DNA from: Apoderus coryli
Taxonomy: Eukaryota > Arthropoda > Insecta > Coleoptera > Attelabidae
Length of the DNA stretch: 64,000 nucleotides
Reading direction: 5' to 3'
Assembly: GCA_911728435.2 (NCBI GenBank)
Contig: OU452200.1
Location: 40,315,715 to 40,379,714, forward strand
This document shows, one piece after another, positions 24,501 to 36,500 of this stretch. A program made the translations under genes and the position numbers. The stretch's first letter is position 1. The number at the start of each line of letters is the position of its first letter. Under the pieces are notes generated by a model. It did not search any database and was not told the DNA's origin. It saw only the letters and a program-made list of their open reading frames with translations.

Positions 24501-27500
24501 AGAATACAGGTTTCTTCAAAACGACAGTCGAAAATGTTGGGTACTAGTGTCACTGGAGCTACGAAGAGAAGAGAACAGAATTCAAGAACTTCCGCGCCGC
24601 TGGCATTGATGAAGGGTTAGAGCCAAATGTGCATTATATCAGGGACAGATAATATACTGAATGTTCTTCAATCTTACCATCATATTCTGGAAAATAATCA
24701 ACGAGATGTGAGTACATAATTTTTTCCTCCAATAAATCTTTTTTATTTAAGAACAATATTACAGACGAATGCTGGAACCAAGGGTACGTTATTATTGTTT
24801 TGAATAATGCCTTTGATTCTTCCATACGATTCTGAAACACAAAATAAATACATTCAGAAGAAATTCGATCATCTACTGAAGTGAAAGTAGTTTGTCCCAT
24901 AAATATCCGGCCTATGTTCATAAATCGGGAGTTCCCCAGGGTTCCAACTTAGGCCCTTTATTATTTTTTACTTTTTCATAAATGACCTGGGCTCTTTCAT
25001 CATGTCTGAGAGATTGATTTTCGCGGATGATCTAAAGATCTTTGCCAGAGTGAGTCGAGTTGAGGACTGTATTGCTCTTCAAAATGATCTTGACATCATT
25101 AAGGAATGGTGCGACACTAACAAAATATCCTATCTAAACCTTTCTTTTATACCTTCAGAGATTTTCGCCGTTTTGACCAGGATCTCTTTTACAATGACCT
25201 TATGAATATGCCTTTTTATAATATATTTTACGTTAATAACATCGATGATAAAGTTGCGCTATTCAATCAATATCTTTTGGAAGTGTTTGATCGTTATGCC
25301 CCCATAAAAACGGTAAGAATTTCTAAGAAAAGAGCACCATGGCTTTCTCCTGCTCTAAAGAATCTGCAAAGGCAAAGACAAAAAGCCTTGGCGAAATATA
25401 AGCGGAGTAGATCGGTTGGTGATTGGGACAAATACAAAAGAATTAGGAATTTAGTAACATCGGAAACAAGAAACGCAAGGAAGAGGTATTTGGAGCATAG
25501 CATTCGCGAGGGATCTCCAAGGCAGAACTGGAAACTTTTGCGTGAACTGAATGTGTGTTCAGGGGATAGGGTATCTCTGCCACCTACTCTGGGTAATGCA
25601 GATGCCATTAATGATTTTTTTGTCGATATTCATAACAATCCCCCTGATAAAGATACAGTGAGATTTTATTTATCCAACTACCTTAAACCCAATGTAAAAT
25701 TTGAGTTCAGAATGGCGAATTATGACGAGATATCTGATGCACTACTTAAGATTAAATCGAATGCAGTGGGGCATGATGGGATTAGTGCTGATATGCTGGT
25801 GAGATCTTGTCCATATATAGTTCCCATTATATTACACCTGGTAAATTTCTCTATTGAAACATGGAGCTTTCCTTTAAGTTGGAGGCAGGCAAACATTATT
25901 CCGATGCCTAAGAATAAATCTCCATCAGTTTTGAAAGACCTGAGGCCCATTAGCATACTGCCTGCAATCTCTAAAATCTTTGAAAGAATTTTACATAACC
26001 AAATACGAGAATACCTTGATGAGTACGGCTTGCTTCCGGAAGTTCAATCTGGTTTTCGCAGGGGTCACAGCTGTTCGACGGCACTGTCGAGTGTATTGGA
26101 TGATGCATTGCTGGAGGCGGATCGTGGTCGATTAACGGCTTTGGTGCTGTTGGACTATTCCAAGGCATTTGACCGGGTTGATCATGACTTATTGCTGGCG
26201 ATCTTGAATTATCTTGGCTTTGGAGACTGTGCGCTAAATTTACTTGGAATGTATTTGAGTGACAGGAGCCAGGCTGTGCTGCTGGGTGGGAAGATGTCGC
26301 GGCGTAAAGTGTTGGGCTGTGGTGTGCCACAAGGCTCAATTCTTGGCCCGATGTTGTTTTCTTTGTATACATCACAGTTCATTGGGGTCTTGAGACACTG
26401 CTCGGCACACTTATATGCTGATGACACCCAATTGTACATGTCCTTCAGGCCGGATAATATGGTTGACGTCGTGAGGCTTATCAATGATGATCTGGGACGT
26501 CTCGTGGAAATCTCTAATAAGCACTGCTTAACAATGAATCCCACTAAAACGCAATTGTTGCTGTTGGGTGCGCGTCGTGCTCGGTTGGACTGCTCCGCTG
26601 GACTGAGACTTGATTTGGCGGGTTTTGAACTAAAATGTGTCAATGTTGTAAAAAGCCTGGGCCTGCACATCGATGCAGATTTGAGGTTTAGCGAGCATGT
26701 AAGTGCGTGTATTAAGAAGGCGTTTTGTAATCTAAAATTGATCTATGGCCAGCGGGGACTACTGAGTCGGTCTATGAAGAAAATGCTTTGTGATAGCTTG
26801 GTCCTGTCGCATTTTGATTTTGGCGATGTCGTCTATGGGCCTTGTCTGCTTGGTGTTGATGAGCGCAGGATACAGCTTATGCAGAATTCTTGCATTCGTC
26901 TGATAGCTGGTATTCGAGGAAGAGAACGTGGTGTAAGTGCCAAGATTTCTGAACTGGGATGGCTGAGAATGGATCAGAGGCGTCTGCTACATTCACTCGT
27001 TTTTTATAATAAAATAATACATAATAAAATTCCAACATATTTGTTTAATAAAATTGAATTCAGATCAAGTGCTCATCCTATAAATACCAGAAATGCTCAT
27101 ATTATTACTCCACCCCTACACTACACAGCATTATTTGAACGGTCATTTAGCTATAGTGTTTCGAGATTGTACAACGTACTACCCGGCGATGTGTCCGGGT
27201 TGTCTGGCCACCGCTTCAAATCTATGGTTAGGAAATTAATAGTTAGCAACTCTCTTGCTTGTTAAAAGTTTTTATGTTTATTTTTTTTTGTCTTAAACCG
27301 GGTTACTTATATGTGTAAGCTTTCATTGAGGTCACATTTATTGTTTTTGTTTTTTTTATTGTCTTGTATATTTCTCTTGTGTATGTCTAGAATAAGTAAT
27401 AGATAAGGTTAAGCTAGGAGGCATGTGCCTCAACTTCGCCTTTTGTGTATCTACTATATCACAATAAAGTCATTATTATTATTATTTATTATTATTATCC

Positions 27501-30500
27501 TTAAATCCTGACAAGTGTAAAGTAATGACCTTCTCACGCAAAATGTCTGTAGTGGCTTTTGAATATGCAATTGGAAATACTATTCTGGGTCGGTGTGAAA
27601 CTGTAAAGGATCTGGGAGTCACTTTTGACAAGTCTCTGTCTTTTGCTGATTATATAACAAATATTGTGAAAGATGCATATAAAATGTATGGTTTTATCGT
27701 AAGAAATTCTGGATAGTTCCAGGAGTGTGGTACGATGAGGATTCTTTATTATGCTTATGTGCGCTCCAAGTTGGAGTACTGTTGTCCAGTGTGGTTTCCT
27801 TACAATGGGTATTATATTACCATGATAGAGTGCAGCGAAAATTTCTTAAATACCTTTGTTTTAAAGTGGATGGAGTGTACCCACAACAGGGTATGCAATA
27901 CCAGTATTTTATTAAGGGTCTGTAATTAAGAAGGGTACAGCAATGTTTACGATTTTTGTATTGTCTATTCAGTGGTAGAGTGAACTGTGACAGTATTTTG
28001 ATGTGTTTTCATTTTTGGGTTCCGCGATTGAATTCTAGAAGTGATATGACATTCTATACACCTCAAGCGAGAACTAACCTGTTGCTGAAATAGCCAATTT
28101 ATAATATGTGTAATTTATTTAATCAAATAAGTGAAAACTGCGATCTATTTTTTAGCTCACTGCATGAGATACTTGTAGAATCTGAACAACAATTTTCATT
28201 GTAATCTGTATTTTTTCAGATGTAGTGCCACTGTTTCTGTCTCATTTATATTTCATGTATGTTATGTAATACATATTTATTTCTATATCTCTTCTGTTAA
28301 TATTAGTTCTTAAGATTGCTCTGTAAATGGAATTTTCTGTTGAGCAATAATGCAATTATTATTATTATTAAATCCGTTCTCAATACCCATTTAACAAAAC
28401 AGTACGCCCCCATAGATGATTCCACATCCGAAGTCAGTTTTCAGAATGGCCTTCAGGACAGTCGCATTTGCTTCTATCGTTTCTATGCCTTTCAGCGGAC
28501 TTTTTATTCTTGGGGAGTCAAGTCGGGACTGTACGGAGGCTGCCGCGTTATCATGGTGAAAAAGCCAGTTGTAGCTCGCCCAAAAATTGTTGTGAAATTT
28601 AGGCAGGACAATGACATTATGAAGAGCTATCTGCATGCCAAACGACATGCGTGGAGTGGGTCATTAAGGATAGTTGCTTAGGTCTTGAATGATAGCGTCC
28701 TATACCGAACAAAACCATTAAAATTGAAATCTGTTCAGAGCCTGGTGGGGTTTGTGAAATGTAGGGTGATATTATGAAGGACTGACTATCTGCATACCAA
28801 ACGACATGCGTGGAGACTTTTCTTCTCGGTTACGTAATCTTTTCACAACTTCAAGGCAAACATTCTATATCGATTGGCGGCTTGGTGGTAGTAGTTCATA
28901 GTCGAAGAAAACAATCAACACAGGCTTAACATTACTGCAACTTTAATGCGCTTTTTTATGCCGCGGCTCGGGTGGAAATCACCACTGTGAAGACTGGACT
29001 TTTGGGGATCGTAACCCGTAATGAACTTCATGGACACACTTTCATCAGCTACCATTTCCAAATTGTCCTCATCGGTTTCAACACTTGGAAGAACTACGGG
29101 CTAGGATATTACATTAAACATGTACGCGCGTAAAAGGTTTAACAAGTACTGTATTGGAAAAAATAGTAATGGATATGCTCTTATAGTGTGTATTCATTTT
29201 GAAACGTCTGTACCATTGGTTTAATTTTTGTTTCATGTCGATACAGTCATTTCCAAAAGCTTTCTGTATCGATCCAGTAGTTTCCGCACACATTATTCCA
29301 AGTTTAAAACAAAAATTCGCCTGCAGCACAGTACACGTGATAGAAGTGAATACTTCTTTCACGAGAATTTCAAACTCCAACAGTATCTCGTATAATACAC
29401 AATGTTTGCCTTGTAAAATAACACCCTAAGTGTAGCTGTGCCTATGCATGCACTCGTTTTCTCTCGCTGCTATATACATACATAGTGTATGGTATAGGAT
29501 ATAGTGTGTAGCATACACCACAAATATCTCTGTCTCTCTCTCCCTCATATTTTGTTATATGCTTCATCTCTTTTGCGGGACGAAAATTTTATAAATCGTG
29601 TCGTGACGCGACCTTGAACAATCACTCTCATGCAACACCCAAAAAACTTGGTGTATACAAATCACAGAATACATAAATTAACAATTGGTTGGCGATGATT
29701 TATGAACACAGAGAGGATATTATTTATGGGACAGACTTCGAAAAAGTTGCTGTACTTTTTGTGGGTCGAAATAATAATTACTATTAATAAGTGTTTTGAG
29801 TGAAAAAATCAAAATATCGAATTTACACATTAACCATATTTTCAGTATGAAGGTGAGGAAAGTTTACCTTACCTCATTTTCTGATTCAAATAGAATCTGG
29901 TCATATTCGCTTAATGCGACTAAGAATATAATGGAAGTAACGTTCTCAAAACAGTGAATCCATTTTCTTCTTTCCGATCGTTGTCCACCAACATCAACCA
30001 TTCTAAAAAATTTAATACACACATATATTAATAAATACAACAACAAAAAACTAACTAAATTATTACTTTAAAATAATCTAAGTACTAACAAAACTATTAT
30101 GCTAAATAGGAAACCAAAGCAAAAATGCAGTAAATGGTATTCTATACTGTAAACCCATAATGTTTAATATCCATTAAATTAGTTAACCATGCTGGGCAGA
30201 AGCTATAAAAGCTTTCACACTATTTCAATCAGTGAAAAAAAAAAGCTGCTTAGTTGTGAATTATTTTAAATAATAAAAAACACAAAAAACCTGCCCACGA
30301 TGACTTATTCATGATGGCATTGACTCAGTTGTATTTATACGTAACCAGCTTCAAAAATAATGCACTTTATCGAGCATCCTAAATGTTGCAACCATAAACT
30401 TTACATTTTTTTTTACAAAGAATTAAATTAAAATACTGACAACATAATAAATTATAACTATAGTAAACACGCTTTTAAAGTATGGAAAAATATGCAGCAA

Positions 30501-33500
30501 TATATCATAAAAGACAAACTTAACGTCCAATCAATTGCGATGAAGGAAATGTTCATCTTTTTTAAATTCTACAATTTGCCTGGTTCAATTTTTAAATATT
30601 ATCCCCCTGGCCTCGAATGCCAAGTGGTGAATGTCATGATGGAAAGTGTGCTAACAGTAACCAGAAAATGGCATGTCAAAGTCTATAAAACGGCTACTTG
30701 GATTGAGGCTTCCAATTAGAAAAATAATATATAGTTTTCTACCTTTCATTGGCAATCTCAAAAATAATATCTGACGAATCGACACAGACAATTTTCAAAA
30801 ATATGATTTCGCGACGTAGCAAGCTGACATTTCACAGATTGATCACTTTATTGTTATTCCTTTTTCTCTTTTTACATCATACCACAGCACAAGTTGGAAA
30901 GACGCAAAAGTTATCCCACTCCCGAAGATATCGGAGCCGCAGGAGTTTTCTGCCAGTAATGACCAAGATATTGGAGAGGGTTATAGCTAAATCAGCAAAA
31001 AATAAATATTGGTTGAACACCAATTTCGTTTTCGCAAGGGATACAGCACTACAAGTTAGTCACCCACTTGACGAATGACATTACTCGTGCCCACGACAAA
31101 GAACTTGCTATGCGATTTCACCAAAGCATTCGATGCTGGTAGTTGCTGGAAAAATGTAAATGTCCTTGAATTTTCAGATCTTTCCTTTTCCAACTGGAAC
31201 CTTGAGCTGAATCTTTCAAATATTTTGTTGTGTGCAAGTCAAAAGCGCGAACTACTTAAAGGTAATCTGGAGTCTTCAAATATTAATTTTCATCATTTTT
31301 GAACAGATTTGGAACATTCCTATAAACTGGCTTTACTTTTAATGCTTTCACGTTATTTAACGAAATTGGAGAGAATAAAAGCACATTTTGCATTCCAAAA
31401 ACTTGAGTTACAATAATTATAAATATTATCTTATTTTTTTTTTCGAAAAATAATCAATTGTGACGAGGAGTGTTAATGTGACAAAACAAAATAAAAGTTG
31501 TTTCGTTTTGTGAAATTCAACTTCACCTCATTTGCTTCACATAAAAAACCCTTTTATTATATAAGAGTATTTATAATTGACTATGTTTCTCGCTTTTAAT
31601 AATCGAATCACATCAGTTGGTTTATCATAGTTCTCACATCAGTTCTAGTATGCGATTTGTGTCAGTTTAGATTTCTTACATTTCTCTGACACACCACTTT
31701 ACTTTATGTGCAAAATAATGAAAATTTGACGAAGATATAATTAAATTATCAATCAATTCGAATAATGAAAAGGAAGAAAAAGAAAAAATCATCCCATTCA
31801 CCTTTCATCAATTGAACAATCAATGTTTTATAATTCAACTTATTTTGTTTGTTAATCAAATTTTTCCACAATGTGGTAAGTTGTATGAACATATTCCAGC
31901 TTTAAAATATAATTTTCTATTGTATTCTATTACTTTTAGATTCTTATAATTATGAGTAACTAATATCCAATTTTCGCTTTCTGACACTACGTGATTTTAC
32001 CACTGATGATGAAAGTTTGCACTTGCGAAACATGTATGGTTTGGTTGTACCAATGATGATCTAGTGTAATTATACAGAGTTATATTGTGGAGTAGACGAG
32101 TTTTATTTTGTTTTGTATTATCTTATTTTTTGTTTTAAAAAATATAATCAAACACTAGTGAACGTAATAGTGTAATAACGGTCGCTTAAAACCCTCGATA
32201 TTTAACTGCAAACCCTCAAATGTAGGACAGTCCTCGTATGAGACAGTACTGTTTCCTTGGTGCCCACGTAAAAAAATTATTATTAAATGCTAATATTTTG
32301 AAACCATATAAACACAAGTCTTTTAAAGGGATTACATGGAAACGGATTTTTCTAAAAGTTTTAATAGGTTTACTTGTATTATATGAAATAGAAATTAAAT
32401 AAATTGCATGGACATGGGTAAATGCCAATATCGCGTATGACTGACTATAAGCCAAGAGGAATTAAGGAAATTAGCGTATGGCTTCGTCGTAGAAAAATTA
32501 TTTCAAATTTAAATGTACTTATTATTACCATGATCTGTAGAAATATAGAACCTTGGGAATTTTTTTCGTTAAAAAAAAAGCTTAGCAAACCTGCTCACTT
32601 AGAACATTTTAAATATGATATAAAATGAGTACCACAGGGGTCAGGTCTGGGTCCTATATTGTCCATAAGATGATATGACTTTGCTGACTTGTCAGACTCA
32701 AATGATTAGTTGTTCTCAAGACAGTCAGTTGGGGGTCTTACATAGAGGCTTTGGCAACTGAATTCAGAAAATGTTTAGGCCTTGAGCATGTTGGCGAGAA
32801 GTGTGTGTAAGAATACGGCGTTGATAGAGTTGAACATTTTATAGAATTATCTTTTTGGGGTCATAGTGTATAGGCTAATAGAATTTTAATATTGCACAAG
32901 AATTGTTAAATAATATTTAACTTTTCATATATAATGAAAGTTGTATGTAACGTTCTCAAACTCAAATTTAGCTAAATTGGTTAAAGGGTTTGGGTGCTAT
33001 CGTTGTAGAATACATACAGACCCACTCCAGACAGACAGACTTCCATCTGAAAATGGTCTTAATCGTATCATGGAACTTCAAAATGGTTATAATTTTTTTT
33101 TTACCGCGTTGACAATACTTTCCCTGTGCGGGACAGTAAAAGAAATAACTCAAAACTGTCTAAACGTATTCGAGTTGAATTGATACTGGCGTCCATCATT
33201 ATAATTCGAATGGAGTCAAACGATGTTTCATAGTGTGACATAAAAAAAGGTCGGCTGGCCAGGATTGTTACCGGAGACCAAACTTAGCTTCATCATTATG
33301 AACTCTCAGCACTAAAAAAGGCACACCACTACCAAAGAAAAGTCACACAGTCAGCCGGAAAGGACATGGCGAGAATTTCTTGTATTCAGAAGGCATACTA
33401 TTTATGAAGATGAACCAGATTATACTATTAAGACAGAGAACAACTTAAGTCCTACTGGAGAAACACTCCAGGCCTCCTAAGACAATCAAAAAGGTTTATC

Positions 33501-36500
33501 AAACCTTCAGAGGCCAACGCAGGGAAGCTTATCCAACTGGAGAGAAGCGACCTAAGGCGAATTACAGGCCTTTTTACGGGACACCACCCAGTGAAGTACC
33601 ATCTCAAAAAGATGGGCCTAACCGAGGACGACACTTGTCGGTTTTGCGAAGACGCAACAGAGACAACAGAACACGTGCTCTGCGAATGCATGGCACTTTT
33701 CTGCAAAAGGCGAAAACACCTTGGAGGTGTGACCCTAACACCCGACGAGGCAAGGAATTTAGCCCCCAGAGAAATCATCAACTTTATGAAAAGTGTGGGA
33801 CAGCTAGGCAATTCATAGATTAGAGTCATTCACAAAAGATCTTCTGCAGGTCGAAGTGAGGGGAGGCCAAACCGCCTAAACGACTCCGAAAAACAATCTA
33901 CAAAATCTACAATCTACTATTAAGACGTAAATTTTATTTGAAAATTAGCCACTTTCGCAAGAGGCCAAAAAAAAGGGAGACGAACCAGTATTGTTCTAAA
34001 ATTCCAGAACCTTGATAGACAGGAAAAAATTACCAAAATAGCAAGTACTAGGACTTTGCGCCAGCAGATATTAACACCCAACACATAACTGAAGTCCACA
34101 AGTTAGTGGAGGTTGGAGGGTACAGGGTTGTTGAATTGTGTGGCATAAAATACGGGGACTTTTCACAATAAGCCCATGAGGCTGCAGTGAAACCGGGGAC
34201 TTATGTCGAAGGGTCGCTAAAAGTACTAGGACTAGGACAAAGAAGCTTCTAATAAAGAATATAGTGATGAAGATGAACCAGATTATACTGTTAAGACGCA
34301 AATTTTATTTGAAAATTAGCCACTTTCGCAAGAGGCCAAAAAAAAGGGAGACGAACCAGTATTGTTCCAAAATTCCAGAACCTTTATAGACAGGGAAAAT
34401 TGCCAAAATAGCAAGTACTAGGACTTTGCGCTAGCAGATATTAACACCCAACACATAACTGAAGTCCACAAGTTAGTGGAGGTTGGAGGGTACAGGGTTG
34501 TTGAATTGTGTGGCATAAAATACGGGGACTTTTCACAATAAGCCCATGAGGCTCCAGTGAAACCGGGGACTTATGTCGAAGGGACCCTAAAAGTACTAGG
34601 ACTAGGACAAGGAAGGTTCTAATAAAGAATATAGTGATGAAGATGAACCAGATTATACTGTTAAGACGCAAATTTTATTTAAAAATTAGCCACTTTCGCA
34701 AGAGGCCAAAAAAAAAGGGAGACGAACCAGTATTGTTCTAAAATTCCAGAACCTTGATAGACAGGAAAAAATTACCAAAATATCAAGTACTAGGACTTTG
34801 CGCCAGCAGATATTAACTAACACCCACCACATAACTGAACTCCACAAGTTAGTGGAGGTTGGAGGGTACAGGGTTGTTGGATTGTGTGGCATAAAATACG
34901 GGGACTTTTCACAATAAGCCCATGAGGCTGCAGTGAAACCGGGGACTTATGTCGAAGGGGCGCTAAAAGTACTAGGACAAAGAAGCTTCTAATAAAGAAT
35001 ATAGTGATGAAGATGAACCAGATTATACTGTTAAGACGCAAATTTTATTTGAAAATTAGCCACTTTCGCAAGAGGCCAAAAAAAAGGGAGACGAACCAGT
35101 ATTGTTCTAAAATTCCAGAATCTTTATAGACAGGGAAAAATTACCAAAATAGCAAATACTAGGACTTTCCGCCAGCAGATATTAACACCCAACAAACACA
35201 TAACTGAACTCCACAAGTTAGTGGAGGTTGGAGGGTACAGGGTTGTTGAATTGTGTGGCATAAAATACGGGGACTTTTCATAATAAGCCCATGAGGCTCC
35301 AGTGAAACCGGGGACTTATGTCGAAGGGACCCTAAAAGTACTAGGACTAGGACAAGGAAGGTTCTAATAAAGAATATAGTGATGAAGATGAACCAGATTA
35401 TACTATTAAGACGCAAATTTTATTTAAAAATTAGCCACTTTCGCAAGAGGCCAAAAAAAAAGGGAGACGAACCAGTATTGTTCTAAAATTCCAGAACCTT
35501 GATAGACAGGAAAAAATTACCAAAATATCAAGTACTAGGACTTTGCGCCAGCAGATATTAACACCCAACACATAACTGAACTCCACAAGTTAGTGGAGGT
35601 TGGAGTACAGGGTTGTTGAATTGTGTGGCATAAAATACGGGGACTTTTCACAATAAGCCCATGAGGCTGCAGTGAAACCGGGGACTTATGTCGAAGGGGC
35701 GCTAAAAGTACTAGGACTAGGACAGAGAAGCTTCTAATAAAGAATATAGTGATGAAGATGAACCAGATTATACTATTAAGACGCAAATTTTATTTAAAAA
35801 TTAGCCACTTTCGCAAGAGGCCAAAAAAAAAGGGAGACGAACCAGTATTGTTCTAAAATTCCAGAACCTTGATAGACAGGAAAAAATTACCAAAATATCA
35901 AGTACTAGGACTTTGCGCCAGCAGATATTAACACCCACCACATAACTGAACTCCACAAGTTAGTGGAGGTTGGAGGGTACAGGGTTGTTGGATTGTGTGC
36001 CATAAAATACGGAGACTTTTCACAATAAGCCCATGAGGCTGCAGTGAAACCGGGGACTTATGTCGAAGGGACGCTAAAAGTACTAGGACTAGGACAAAGA
36101 AGCTTCTAATAAAGAATACAGTGAGGAAGATGAACCATATAATACTATTATTACGCAAATTTTATTTGAAATTTCGCCACTGTCGCAAGAGGTCCAATGG
36201 TCTACATTATATTCAATCTATTGATATTTTTAACTGCCTTAATACTATATGATGTTAAAAAAGCAAATAAAGGTCCAAAGAAAATTAATTTACATTACTC
36301 TTCGAACTCCCAAACGAATGATATTTGTAACTTATATTTATATACTTTAGACAAATTTTCTAGAAGATTTCAATAAATTGTCAACTGTTCAAAAATTTAC
36401 ATGAATTAACAAAATTTAACTTAGAGCATGTGCTATCAACGACAGAAATACTTTGTTCAGTAGTACCAGTGTTGAGTCATCCAGGCAAATTATATACTAT

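Larger units (their letters stand above)
24924..28372 (+). mobile_element. Jockey-like LINE interrupted by a second LINE
   Basis: 24924-25130 encodes [15 protein letters not shown] and [13 protein letters not shown], ending EWCDTNKIS. The same reading resumes at about 27501 with [14 protein letters not shown] and goes on to [27 protein letters not shown] and [16 protein letters not shown]. The ends meet if 25131-27500 is removed. Frameshifts show it is dead. Tail ATTATTATTATTA near 28360. In the intron between Galpha-q exons 6 and 5, antisense to the gene. Confidence 0.75.

Noticed and set aside
29450..29560. TCTCTC and ATACAT runs as a possible CRISPR-like or regulatory repeat
   Set aside because: Ordinary simple sequence in a eukaryotic intron; no regular spacer structure anywhere in the window.
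34071..36158. Six similar minus-strand frames starting [11 protein letters not shown] with a signal-peptide-like start
   Set aside because: They recur only because the DNA is a 370-bp satellite; no promoter or splice signals, and lengths vary with indels.
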